Below are positions 1-5,677 of a DNA stretch of 7,818 nucleotides, in pieces (the first letter of the stretch is position 1; each line of letters opens with the position of its first letter). The DNA lies in contig SKZG01000086.1 of the NCBI GenBank assembly GCA_007127495.1, positions 1-7,818 of the forward strand. Reading direction: 5' to 3'. The stretch is from Planctomycetales bacterium (GTDB taxonomy: Bacteria; Planctomycetota; Planctomycetia; Pirellulales; Thermoguttaceae). The position numbers and the translations under genes were made by a program. The notes below the pieces were generated by a model. The model did not search any database, had not been told where the DNA came from, and was given only the letters and a program-made list of their open reading frames with translations.

Positions 1-1
1 T

Positions 2-661
2 CCGGTTTGGGCGGCCGCCATGGCTGAATTGGGCGGCGCCGACGGCATTACCATTCACCTGCGCGAGGACCGGCGGCACATCCTGGACCGCGACCTCGAC
101 ATCCTGCGACAAACCGTTGCCGTGAAACTCAACCTCGAAATGGCTTGCGAGCCCGAGATTGTGGCGATCGCGTGTCGGGTCAAGCCCGACCAGGGCACAC
201 TCGTGCCCGAACGGCGCGAGGAGGTGACAACCGAGGGCGGGCTTGAGGTGGCGTCGCATCGGCAACGTGTCGGCGAAGTGGTGCAGCGGCTGCAGGAGGC
301 GGGCATTGTGGTCAGCCTGTTCCTCGATCCCGACGAACGGCAGATTACGGCCGCCGCCGAACTTGGCGCCGAGGCCGTGGAACTGCATACCGGCGGCTAC
401 GCGCGGGCGCGCCCCGGCCTGGAGCAGCGGCGGGAACTGGCCCAGTTACGCGTCGCCGGCGCCCAGGTGCGCGCGGCCGGCATGACGCTGAACGCCGGCC
501 ATGGCCTGACCTATCGCAACGTGGGGTCCATCGTGCAGATCGACGAAATGCACGAACTGAATATCGGCCACAGCATCGTCTCGCGAGCCGTCTTGGTGGG
601 ATTCGAGCGCGCCGTCCGCGAAATGAAGTTGCTATGCTCCCTGCCGCCGCGGGGCGCGTAG
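2..661 (+). CDS. pdxJ: Pyridoxine 5'-phosphate synthase PdxJ (5' end outside window)
   Basis: PdxJ condenses 1-deoxy-D-xylulose 5-phosphate with 3-amino-2-oxopropyl phosphate to pyridoxine 5'-phosphate, the last ring-forming step of DXP-dependent vitamin B6 synthesis in the cytoplasm. Family motifs seen in order are [15 protein letters not shown] near the start, [23 protein letters not shown] and [20 protein letters not shown] at the C-terminus. The phosphate- and substrate-binding parts of the TIM barrel are therefore present. The reading frame is open to the left edge, and the residues before the first internal ATG at 20 (PVWAAA) fit the family, so that ATG is not the true start. About 219 codons are visible; the E. 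coli enzyme has 243 residues, so roughly 20-25 N-terminal residues, including the NIDH region, are missing. The gene converges on the HydE gene with 116 nt between the stops. Identification is very secure. Confidence 0.97.
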   Translation, partial: PVWAAAMAELGGADGITIHLREDRRHILDRDLDILRQTVAVKLNLEMACEPEIVAIACRVKPDQGTLVPERREEVTTEGGLEVASHRQRVGEVVQRLQEAGIVVSLFLDPDERQITAAAELGAEAVELHTGGYARARPGLEQRRELAQLRVAGAQVRAAGMTLNAGHGLTYRNVGSIVQIDEMHELNIGHSIVSRAVLVGFERAVREMKLLCSLPPRGA

Positions 662-700
662 CAAAGCCGACCGAAGCGATGGAGACGATCACAACATCTT

Positions 701-715
701 GCCGAGCAACTCGGC
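701..715. terminator. Small hairpin between convergent pdxJ and hydE
   Basis: GCCGAG-CAA-CTCGGC forms a perfect 6-bp stem with a 3-nt loop, placed 39 nt after the pdxJ stop and 62 nt after the hydE stop on the other strand. Neither side is followed by a run of T, so a role as intrinsic terminator is only suggested by its position between converging genes. The rest of the 116-nt gap shows no gene. Confidence 0.25.
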
Positions 716-777
716 GTGTAGTCCAAGCCGCCGGATTGGCTGGCCGATGGTTTACGGGAGCGATGGCTAAGAAGCAG

Positions 778-2022
778 TTATCGCCGGCGCGAGGTCGCGT
801 TCGGTGAATGTCCCGGCCCAATGCCGATCGACCGGCCCAGCCTGCCGATGCGGCTGCCCAGGCACCCGGCGCAATGCTCGGGTGTTTCGGCAAGGCAGGC
901 TTTGGCCGGATAGATTTCGTACAGCCTGCGATAGGGCATGGGCGTGAAGTTCGGCATGACCACGTTCGCGCCACGTTCTAGGCCCAGGTCGCGGGCATCT
1001 GCGCCACCAATCGTGGCCAGGGCCGTGGTGCTGGGGATGTTCGCCCGCGGGCACACGAGCCGGGCCAGCGCGATGACCTTGTACGTGGTCAACTCGTCGG
1101 CTGGAACCTGCTCGTCGTCGGGCGAGCGTAGTTCGTCGTAGTGCGCGGCCAGGGGCGTGCCCGGGTGGACCACGTACGGCCCCACACCGATCATGTCGAG
1201 GTCCAACTCGGCGAACAGGGCAACATCGGCCGCCAGGTCGTCCCAGGTCTGGCCGGGAATGCCGATCATGACTCCGCTGCCCACTTCGTAGCCCAGTTCG
1301 CGCAGGGCGGCAAGCATAGTAAGGCGGGGGTGGCGAGTGGTGGGCGAGGGGGACAGTCCAATTTTCACGGTGGAGGCGTCGGGCGGTTGGGCGGTGTCCT
1401 CCATGGTACGCAAAGGGGACGGTCCCATTTTCACGGCGGAACGGTCTGGCGATTGGGTATGTCCCTCGCTGTGCCGTGAAAATTGGGACAGTCCCCGCTT
1501 GGGATGAATGCGGTCGTAGAGGCGCAGGTTGGCCGTTTCGAATCGCAGCAGGTAGCGGTCGGCGCCGGCGCGTCGCCAGGTGGCCAGCTCTTCGTCGCTG
1601 CGCTCGCCAAGGCTTAGGGTGACGGCCAGCGGTGTTTCGGCCTTCAGCCGTCGGATGAGCCCCGCGATGCGATTGCAATGGAGGCGCGGGTCCTCGCCCG
1701 CCTGGAGTACGGTGGTGCCGCAGCCGAGGCGGACGGCCTGGCGGGCGCAGGCGAGTACTTCGTCGTCGGTCATGCGGTAGCGTTCGAGTTCGATGTTCTG
1801 GGCTCGCAGGCCGCAGTAGGCGCACTGCCTCACGCAGTGGTTGGAAAGCTCGACCAGGGCGCGCAGATGGACTTCCCCGCCGACGTTCTGCTGGCGCACC
1901 TGATCGGCCCGCCGCCACAGGTCGGCCAGTTGGGCAGGTCGGGTCTCACGGAGCCGGGCAACGATTTCCTGCCGGTTCACGCGCCCCCCGCTCGCGAATA
2001 CAGCTTCCCGCGCGTCGACCAC
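778..2022 (-). CDS. hydE: HydE-like radical SAM protein with an in-frame repeat-derived insertion
   Basis: HydE is a radical SAM enzyme that helps build the dithiolate/diiron part of the [FeFe]-hydrogenase H-cluster. The SAM-cluster motif CVRQCAYC has cysteines at 63, 67 and 70, followed by GLR as in known HydE. Other HydE hallmarks are TVLQAGEDP (104-112), AVTLSLGE (133-140), GADRYLLRFETAN (153-165), GSGVMIGIPGQT (248-259), DMIGVGPYVVHPGTPL (276-291) and NIPSTTALATI (328-338). C376, C384 and C387 repeat the spacing of the accessory second [4Fe-4S] site of Thermotoga HydE. At 414 residues it is longer than the usual ~350, because residues ~177-229 are an extra Ser/Pro/Thr-rich stretch encoded by palindromic repeats; the barrel resumes at HPRLTMLAALRELGYE. 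The chosen start is a GTG overlapping the upstream LarA-like gene by 46 nt, because AREAVFASGGRVNRQEIVARL fits the HydE N-terminus. A GTG at 1980 that overlaps the larA stop by 4 nt (GTGA), after a G-rich tract, is a serious alternative (400 residues). No HydF, HydG or hydrogenase gene is visible, so the true substrate may differ. Confidence 0.9.
   Translation of the reverse strand: MVDAREAVFASGGRVNRQEIVARLRETRPAQLADLWRRADQVRQQNVGGEVHLRALVELSNHCVRQCAYCGLRAQNIELERYRMTDDEVLACARQAVRLGCGTTVLQAGEDPRLHCNRIAGLIRRLKAETPLAVTLSLGERSDEELATWRRAGADRYLLRFETANLRLYDRIHPKRGLSQFSRHSEGHTQSPDRSAVKMGPSPLRTMEDTAQPPDASTVKIGLSPSPTTRHPRLTMLAALRELGYEVGSGVMIGIPGQTWDDLAADVALFAELDLDMIGVGPYVVHPGTPLAAHYDELRSPDDEQVPADELTTYKVIALARLVCPRANIPSTTALATIGGADARDLGLERGANVVMPNFTPMPYRRLYEIYPAKACLAETPEHCAGCLGSRIGRLGRSIGIGPGHSPNATSRRR
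1349..1370 (+). repeat. REP-like palindrome, copy A (direct)
   Basis: The 22-nt copy starts GGGGACAGTCC and ends ATTTTCACGG. It matches copy B at 20 of 22 positions, and the sequence after it stays similar to that after copy B for about 36 nt (GGCG-TTGGG and TGTCC blocks aligned). Copy B begins exactly 66 nt downstream. Confidence 0.85.
1415..1436 (+). repeat. REP-like palindrome, copy B (direct)
   Basis: The 22-nt copy starts GGGGACGGTCC and ends ATTTTCACGG, in the same direction as copy A. Together with the inverted copy C, 37 nt further on, it forms a head-to-head pair able to fold into one long hairpin, the layout typical of REP pairs. Confidence 0.85.
1474..1496 (-). repeat. REP-like palindrome, copy C (inverted)
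   Basis: The reverse complement begins GGGGACTGTCCC and ends AATTTTCACGG. It is 23 nt long, one base longer than copies A and B, and contains the complete GGGAC-N-GTCCC palindrome. On the coding strand it is read as the residues GLSQFSR of the HydE-like protein. Confidence 0.85.
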
Positions 2023-3275
2023 AGGCCGGCCGACGGCGTCGGAATAAAGAAGAACCGCTCGCCGTCGATCTCGTTGAAGCCCTCGCGGAGCGTGTCGGGC
2101 CGGTAGCGGGCGATGGTCTCGTTGATATCGGCGTACCGGAAGTTCACGCCCTCGATTTCTTCGCGGGTCATGTGGCCCGGTGCGTAGGTAATGGTGAACC
2201 GCTCTTCCGACGAGCCGTGGATCAGGTGAGCGGTGCCGTGGGCAAAGTCCTGCAAGAGCGGATCGGTGCGATAGGCCTCCATCACCCGCGGCGTGCCCAC
2301 GTAACCGACCTTGCGGATCAGTTCGTCCACTTCGGGCTGCTCGCCGAACCGCTTCAGACCGGGGGCGATGACGATCAGTTCGCCGCCGTCGGCAATAGCC
2401 ATGCGGGTGCGATACACGGCCTTGTTGGCCACCCAGGTGCTAAAGAATTCGTCGCCCTGCATGACACACACGACCTTCTCGAGGGGTTCTTCGAACACGG
2501 TGATGTTCTCCTCGCGCGACTGCCGCGCCGCGTCGAGGTAGGTGTCCAGATCGTCACCCACGTACACGCCGGTGTGGACCAGTTCGTTCTCGTCGTTACG
2601 CCGCATAGTCACCTGCACGTACAAGTCGGGCAGGTGGCCGAGGTAGTCGTCCTCGGCCTTGTTGAAACATTCTCGGACGGGTGTGACCAGCGTGCCCAGG
2701 TTGTTCTCGATGCCATACGACGCCGAGGCCATGTGCGAGGTGCAAATGAGGTCCTTGCCCGCCAGACCGATGAAGTAGTTCTTGTTGTGGTTGGCAAAGC
2801 CGAGCACCTCGTGCGGCACCACGTGGCCGACGTTGATTACCAGGTCCCACGGCTCTTCCATGAGCATGCGATTGAGCACGATGGGGATGGCCCAATCGGC
2901 GGCGCCACGAGTCGTTTCCTTCACGAAGTCGGCGGGGATTTCGCCCACGGGAACCGAACCGCCGCGCCAGTCGTGGGCGTGGATGCGCTCGTTCGGAATG
3001 CTCCCGAACATGTGCCGGTTTTCCTCGGCTGTATGGGGCACGTGCTGGCCGAGCGTGGGGATGACGTGAACCTCGGCCTCGCCGGCGAAATGGTTGTAGA
3101 GCATTTCGGTAAGCCGGCCGGCGCCCGAGTGCGCGCGCGTGATATCGGGCGGCAGCAGCAGCACCCGTTTCGGGTGGGCGCAAATCCGCTCCCGGGCCTC
3201 GACGACCGTTTGTTCCATCATTTCTTCCAATCGGGGCCAATCGATTCGATCCGACTTCTCAAAAAACCAGGGCAT
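1977..3275 (-). CDS. LarA-like nickel-pincer (DUF2088) protein, lactate racemase superfamily
   Basis: LarA-family enzymes use a nickel-pincer nucleotide to racemise or epimerise 2-hydroxyacids by hydride transfer, in the cytoplasm. The N-terminal domain shows PPDITR (D44, R47), matching the DxTR motif; TLGQHVPHT with H78 at the place of LarA His108; and VPHEVLGFANHNKNYFIGLAGKDLICTSH in pieces, with H155, K165 and H181. The steps of 10 (H155 to K165) and 16 (K165 to H181) equal those between His174, the pincer-bearing Lys184 and nickel ligand His200 of L. plantarum LarA. The C-terminal half has the LarA_C-like stretch GGELIVIAPGLKRFGE. The protein has 432 residues, close to LarA. The start is set by the ATG at 3275, preceded by GAGG with a 6-nt spacer; the frame stays open 179 codons further, but that part has no family similarity and lies antisense to the protease gene. 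The cofactor-making genes larB, larC and larE are not in the window. The substrate cannot be told, since the superfamily includes racemases for several hydroxyacids. Confidence 0.9.
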   Translation of the reverse strand: MPWFFEKSDRIDWPRLEEMMEQTVVEARERICAHPKRVLLLPPDITRAHSGAGRLTEMLYNHFAGEAEVHVIPTLGQHVPHTAEENRHMFGSIPNERIHAHDWRGGSVPVGEIPADFVKETTRGAADWAIPIVLNRMLMEEPWDLVINVGHVVPHEVLGFANHNKNYFIGLAGKDLICTSHMASASYGIENNLGTLVTPVRECFNKAEDDYLGHLPDLYVQVTMRRNDENELVHTGVYVGDDLDTYLDAARQSREENITVFEEPLEKVVCVMQGDEFFSTWVANKAVYRTRMAIADGGELIVIAPGLKRFGEQPEVDELIRKVGYVGTPRVMEAYRTDPLLQDFAHGTAHLIHGSSEERFTITYAPGHMTREEIEGVNFRYADINETIARYRPDTLREGFNEIDGERFFFIPTPSAGLWSTRGKLYSRAGGA

Positions 3276-3281
3276 CAGCAA

Positions 3282-3285
3282 CCTC
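3282..3285 (-). promoter_or_regulatory. Ribosome binding site fixing the LarA-like start
   Basis: GAGG on the minus strand, 6 nt before ATG at 3275, selects this start over upstream ATGs in the long open frame. The first encoded residues, MPWFFEKSDRIDWPRLEE, then lead straight into the family domain. Confidence 0.7.
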
Positions 3286-3318
3286 GCAAAGAAGGGGGGG
3301 GTAGTGTAGCACGCGAAC

Positions 3319-3347
3319 ATTTTACCCACACAATGGCTAAACGTCCA
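3319..3347 (-). promoter_or_regulatory. Candidate sigma-70 promoter for the larA-hydE unit
   Basis: On the minus strand TGGACG (4 of 6 to TTGACA) is followed after exactly 17 nt by TAAAAT (5 of 6 to TATAAT). Transcription would begin about 35-40 nt before the LarA-like ATG. The match is by eye only, and planctomycete promoters are poorly defined. Confidence 0.4.
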
Positions 3348-3435
3348 GGGGCGCTGAATACCACGCCCGGCCCGATAGAGCCTCGGACACCTCGCTGGAG
3401 ATTTCCCTCGCGCAGACTCCCCCGTGTGTTTGGAG

Positions 3436-3441
3436 TACAAT
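3436..3441 (+). promoter_or_regulatory. Possible -10 box upstream of the protease gene
   Basis: TACAAT (5 of 6 to TATAAT) stands in an AT-richer patch 126 nt before the protease ATG, but no good -35 box is seen at 16-19 nt. The leader after it contains a 6-bp hairpin (TCGGGC-GACGA-GCCCGA, 3466-3482). The 292-nt gap between the divergent genes shows no further gene. Confidence 0.25.
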
Positions 3442-3567
3442 AGAAATCGTCTCGTCCGGTCCTGCTCGGGCGACGAGCCCGATCGGTTCGGTGCAAACCC
3501 GGCGGCCGGACGCGGATGCGATGTGCGTGCCTCGTGAGTTCGCGTAACCAACAGTAATGGAGAAGCT

Positions 3568-4437
3568 ATGATTCGATTGTCGAATGCTGTCTTGCAGGTG
3601 TGCTGCCTTTTTGTGTTCACTGCCGTTGGGCTGGCTGAGCCGGCGAATTCCATAGAGCGCACCGTTGAGGCGACGTTTCGCATTACCAATGGCCGGACAT
3701 CTGCCACGGCGTTCCTGGTCACGCTAGAACCGGCTGAGGGGGACGAGTTGACGACAACTGTGCTAGTCACCGCGGCGCACTGCCTGGAGCAGATGCCGGA
3801 TGCAAAGTGCAAACTGATCTTGCGCGCAAAGGAAGCCGGCGTGTACGTGCGGCAGGAGGTTGAGATCGCCCTGCGCTCCGAAGGAAAGCCGCTGTGGGTG
3901 CGCCACCCCGAATTGGACGTCGCCGTGCTGCCCGTCGACTTGCCCGAGCAGACGGCAGCCCGCCCCTTGAGTATTCGCCAGGTGGCTGACGCAACCTGGG
4001 CGGCAGAGCGGAAGCTGCGCGTGGGCGGCGACGTTTACATTCCCGGCTATCCGGCCACGCTCGAGGGCAACGAAGCCGGCTGGCCACTCCTGCGTCGCGG
4101 ATCCGTGGCAACCCATCCGCTCCTGCCCCTGGAAGGCGCCCAACGAGTGTTCATCAACGCAGTCACCTTCGGCGGCGACAGCGGCGCGCCGGTTGCCTTC
4201 CCGCACGGCGACGACGTGAAAATCGTCGGCCTCGTCGTCGGCCTGCAACGGCAAACGTCCCGATCGGAAACGCCCTTCGAGGAACGCGTTTCCCACATGC
4301 CCATGGCATTGGCCATTACCGTGCAAGCACCCTTCATTCACGACACGATCGCTTTACTGAAGAAGGAGCAAGACGTCAGGGCAGACCAGGAGGAGGCGAA
4401 GCCGGAGCAGGACAAGGAGGAGGAGGGTGAGGCCTAA
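3568..4437 (+). CDS. Secreted trypsin-like serine protease
   Basis: This is an exported chymotrypsin-fold (S1-like) peptidase of 289 residues that cleaves peptide bonds by a His-Asp-Ser triad. A signal peptide covers residues 1 to ~23 (hydrophobic VCCLFVFTAVGLA, cleavage probably before EPA). The triad is visible as VTAAHC (H71), ELDVAVLPV (D117) and FGGDSGAPV (S205, with the oxyanion-hole glycine before it). The spacing is normal for a compact trypsin-like domain, and no PDZ domain follows, which separates it from HtrA/DegP. The last ~25 residues are rich in Glu, Lys and Gln, a charged tail that may form a helix or act as a flexible anchor. The start is supported by GGAG five nt before ATG. 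The gene stands alone on the + strand, divergent from larA and convergent with the TlpA gene. Its substrate is unknown. Confidence 0.9.
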   Translation: MIRLSNAVLQVCCLFVFTAVGLAEPANSIERTVEATFRITNGRTSATAFLVTLEPAEGDELTTTVLVTAAHCLEQMPDAKCKLILRAKEAGVYVRQEVEIALRSEGKPLWVRHPELDVAVLPVDLPEQTAARPLSIRQVADATWAAERKLRVGGDVYIPGYPATLEGNEAGWPLLRRGSVATHPLLPLEGAQRVFINAVTFGGDSGAPVAFPHGDDVKIVGLVVGLQRQTSRSETPFEERVSHMPMALAITVQAPFIHDTIALLKKEQDVRADQEEAKPEQDKEEEGEA

Positions 4438-4462
4438 ATGGCCATGCACCACTCGGCTCCGC

Positions 4463-4486
4463 CAGGCTGCAAAACGCCGCAGCCTG
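4463..4486. terminator. Hairpin between convergent protease and TlpA genes
   Basis: CAGGCTGC and GCAGCCTG form a perfect 8-bp stem around the 8-nt loop AAAACGCC, 26 nt after the protease stop. On the + side it is followed by CCCGGCTTTTC, only a short T run, and a second small hairpin (GGCTT-TTC-AAGCC, 4490-4502) follows. It could end transcription from either side; strength is uncertain. Confidence 0.45.
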
Positions 4487-4532
4487 CCCGGCTTTTCAAG
4501 CCGCGCACCAAGCTTCGTCACGCGCGGCCATT

Positions 4533-5636
4533 CTAGGGTTCCTCGACGATCGGTCCGAAGCGGGCTTCCAGCATTTCCTCGAGGGCTTGGCCGCGGGCTC
4601 GTGTCGACACCACCTTGCCATCGGGACCCACCAGGATCATCAGCGGGATGCCCATCACGCCGTAGTATTCCGCCACCGGGTTGCGCTTGGTGTCTTCGAA
4701 GAGGATAGGCCAAGGAAGCTCCCGGTCTTTCACAAACTCCTCGAGCGGGGCGCGAGCCCTGTCGAGGCTGATGCCGATAATATCGAACCCCTTTTCGTGA
4801 TACGCCTCGTAAAGCCGTTTGAGGGCCGGAATCTCGCGAACGCAGGGACCGCACCAAGTCGCCCAGAAGTCGACGAGAACCGTTTTGCCTGCATACTCCG
4901 ACCAGTCGAAAGCCTCGCCAGCCAGGGTCGTCCCCTCGATCTTCATCGGATTGCCCACCAGGGTGAGCCGCCGGACCACGCCGTCCAACGTCTTCGACAA
5001 ATCTGCCAGTCGCGGGTCCTCGCTTTCGGCCGTCAATCGGCTGAGGTTTCGATAGACATCCAAGGCCAATTCCTCGTTTCCCGCCATTTCGGCGACTTGG
5101 GCGGCCATCATTCCGAGTTGTACGTCGGAGGCAGCGAGAGGGCCGGCTTCGAGGAACTCGCTCACTTGACCGATCACCTTCTCAATGGTCGGCAATGCAT
5201 CTTCTCGCGGCCCACGCATCGACGCGCGCAATTCGGCCATTAGCAGGTAGCCGTTCACCCGTCGGGCAAGTTGCTCGCGGCCGGCGCCGGCCAGCTTCTC
5301 GGCCAGCGCGGCAAGTTGCTCCGGTTGACCCCGAAGCAAACTCATTTTCAGTTCAACAACCGCCTGCACCTGCTCGTCGGTCGCCTCTCCGGCCAGGACA
5401 CGGTCGGCCGCCTCGTTCAGGGCGGCCAGGGTCTTTTCCCGCGCCTCGTCGTCGAGCGGACGGGCCCGCGCAAGCCCGCGCATGAACTCGATCAATTCCT
5501 CCGCATCGCCATCGGGGATTGCGTATCGGTCGGGAGGCGTTCCTTCCGCATCGGGCTCCTCGGCTGAGGTTTGGAAACCGGCAAGCGACAAGGCACACCA
5601 AAGGGTCAGAACAATGCTCTTTTTGAGTACTAACAT
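4533..5636 (-). CDS. Exported TlpA-like thioredoxin-fold protein
   Basis: This is a thiol-disulfide oxidoreductase of the TlpA/ResA/AhpC-TSA type acting outside the cytoplasmic membrane, probably reducing disulfides in exported or cytochrome-type proteins. Residues 1 to ~25 form a signal peptide (KKSIVLTLWCALSLAG). Residues ~40-225 are a helical, Glu/Ala/Leu-rich domain of a kind often fused to planctomycete TlpA proteins. The thioredoxin domain runs from ~230 to 367: TVLVDFWATWCGPC gives the active-site pair C262 and C265, and GIP at 329-331 supplies the cis-proline facing it, followed by LMILVGPDGKVV. At 367 residues it is much longer than a plain TlpA (~180-200). The start at ATG 5636 has GGAG with a 6-nt spacer. 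It is the last gene of a likely three-gene minus-strand operon, 41 nt after the NPCBM gene. Its partner protein is unknown. Confidence 0.92.
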   Translation of the reverse strand: MLVLKKSIVLTLWCALSLAGFQTSAEEPDAEGTPPDRYAIPDGDAEELIEFMRGLARARPLDDEAREKTLAALNEAADRVLAGEATDEQVQAVVELKMSLLRGQPEQLAALAEKLAGAGREQLARRVNGYLLMAELRASMRGPREDALPTIEKVIGQVSEFLEAGPLAASDVQLGMMAAQVAEMAGNEELALDVYRNLSRLTAESEDPRLADLSKTLDGVVRRLTLVGNPMKIEGTTLAGEAFDWSEYAGKTVLVDFWATWCGPCVREIPALKRLYEAYHEKGFDIIGISLDRARAPLEEFVKDRELPWPILFEDTKRNPVAEYYGVMGIPLMILVGPDGKVVSTRARGQALEEMLEARFGPIVEEP

Positions 5637-5677
5637 GGGTTTCTCCGAAGTCGTAGGAGCAAAATATCTTTCACGTT

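Larger units (their letters stand above)
1336..1494 (-). repeat. Repeat-derived in-frame insertion in hydE
   Basis: This segment encodes residues ~177-229 of the HydE-like protein and has no counterpart in ordinary HydE, where the HP following the LYDRI helix leads within about 10-20 residues to the next helix. It consists almost wholly of two 66-nt direct repeat units plus an inverted half copy, each with a GGGAC-N-GTCCC-like palindrome and a CCGTGAAAAT-type flank. The arrangement resembles REP/BIME elements moved by RAYT (REP-associated tyrosine) transposases, which are normally intergenic. The boundaries are estimates from protein alignment by eye; no target duplication is evident. Confidence 0.8.

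Noticed and set aside
345..974. Minus-strand open frames opposite pdxJ and across the pdxJ-hydE gap
   Set aside because: They are antisense to conserved PdxJ motifs and have low-complexity Arg/Pro-rich products.
1336..1494. A CRISPR array or an intron as explanation of the hydE repeats
   Set aside because: There are only three copies, one inverted, with unequal and mutually similar spacers, which rules out CRISPR. The stretch is open in frame throughout and shows no intron features.
767..1918. A 383-codon minus-strand frame overlapping hydE in another phase
   Set aside because: The product is dominated by Arg, Pro, Gly and Ala with no motif, while the hydE frame shows complete radical SAM motifs.
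2172..3443. A 423-codon open frame on the + strand, antisense to nearly the whole LarA-like gene
   Set aside because: The minus strand carries clear LarA-family motifs; the + product has no recognisable domain and looks like an antisense shadow caused by GC-rich codon use.
3481..3520. GGTGCAAACCCGG, faintly like the core of a cobalamin riboswitch
   Set aside because: The preceding GGGAA and the B12-box elements are missing, and the downstream gene is a protease with no link to cobalamin.
3276..3812. A 179-codon upstream extension of the LarA-like frame
   Set aside because: It lacks similarity to the family, is antisense to the start of the protease gene, and a ribosome binding site supports the ATG at 3275.
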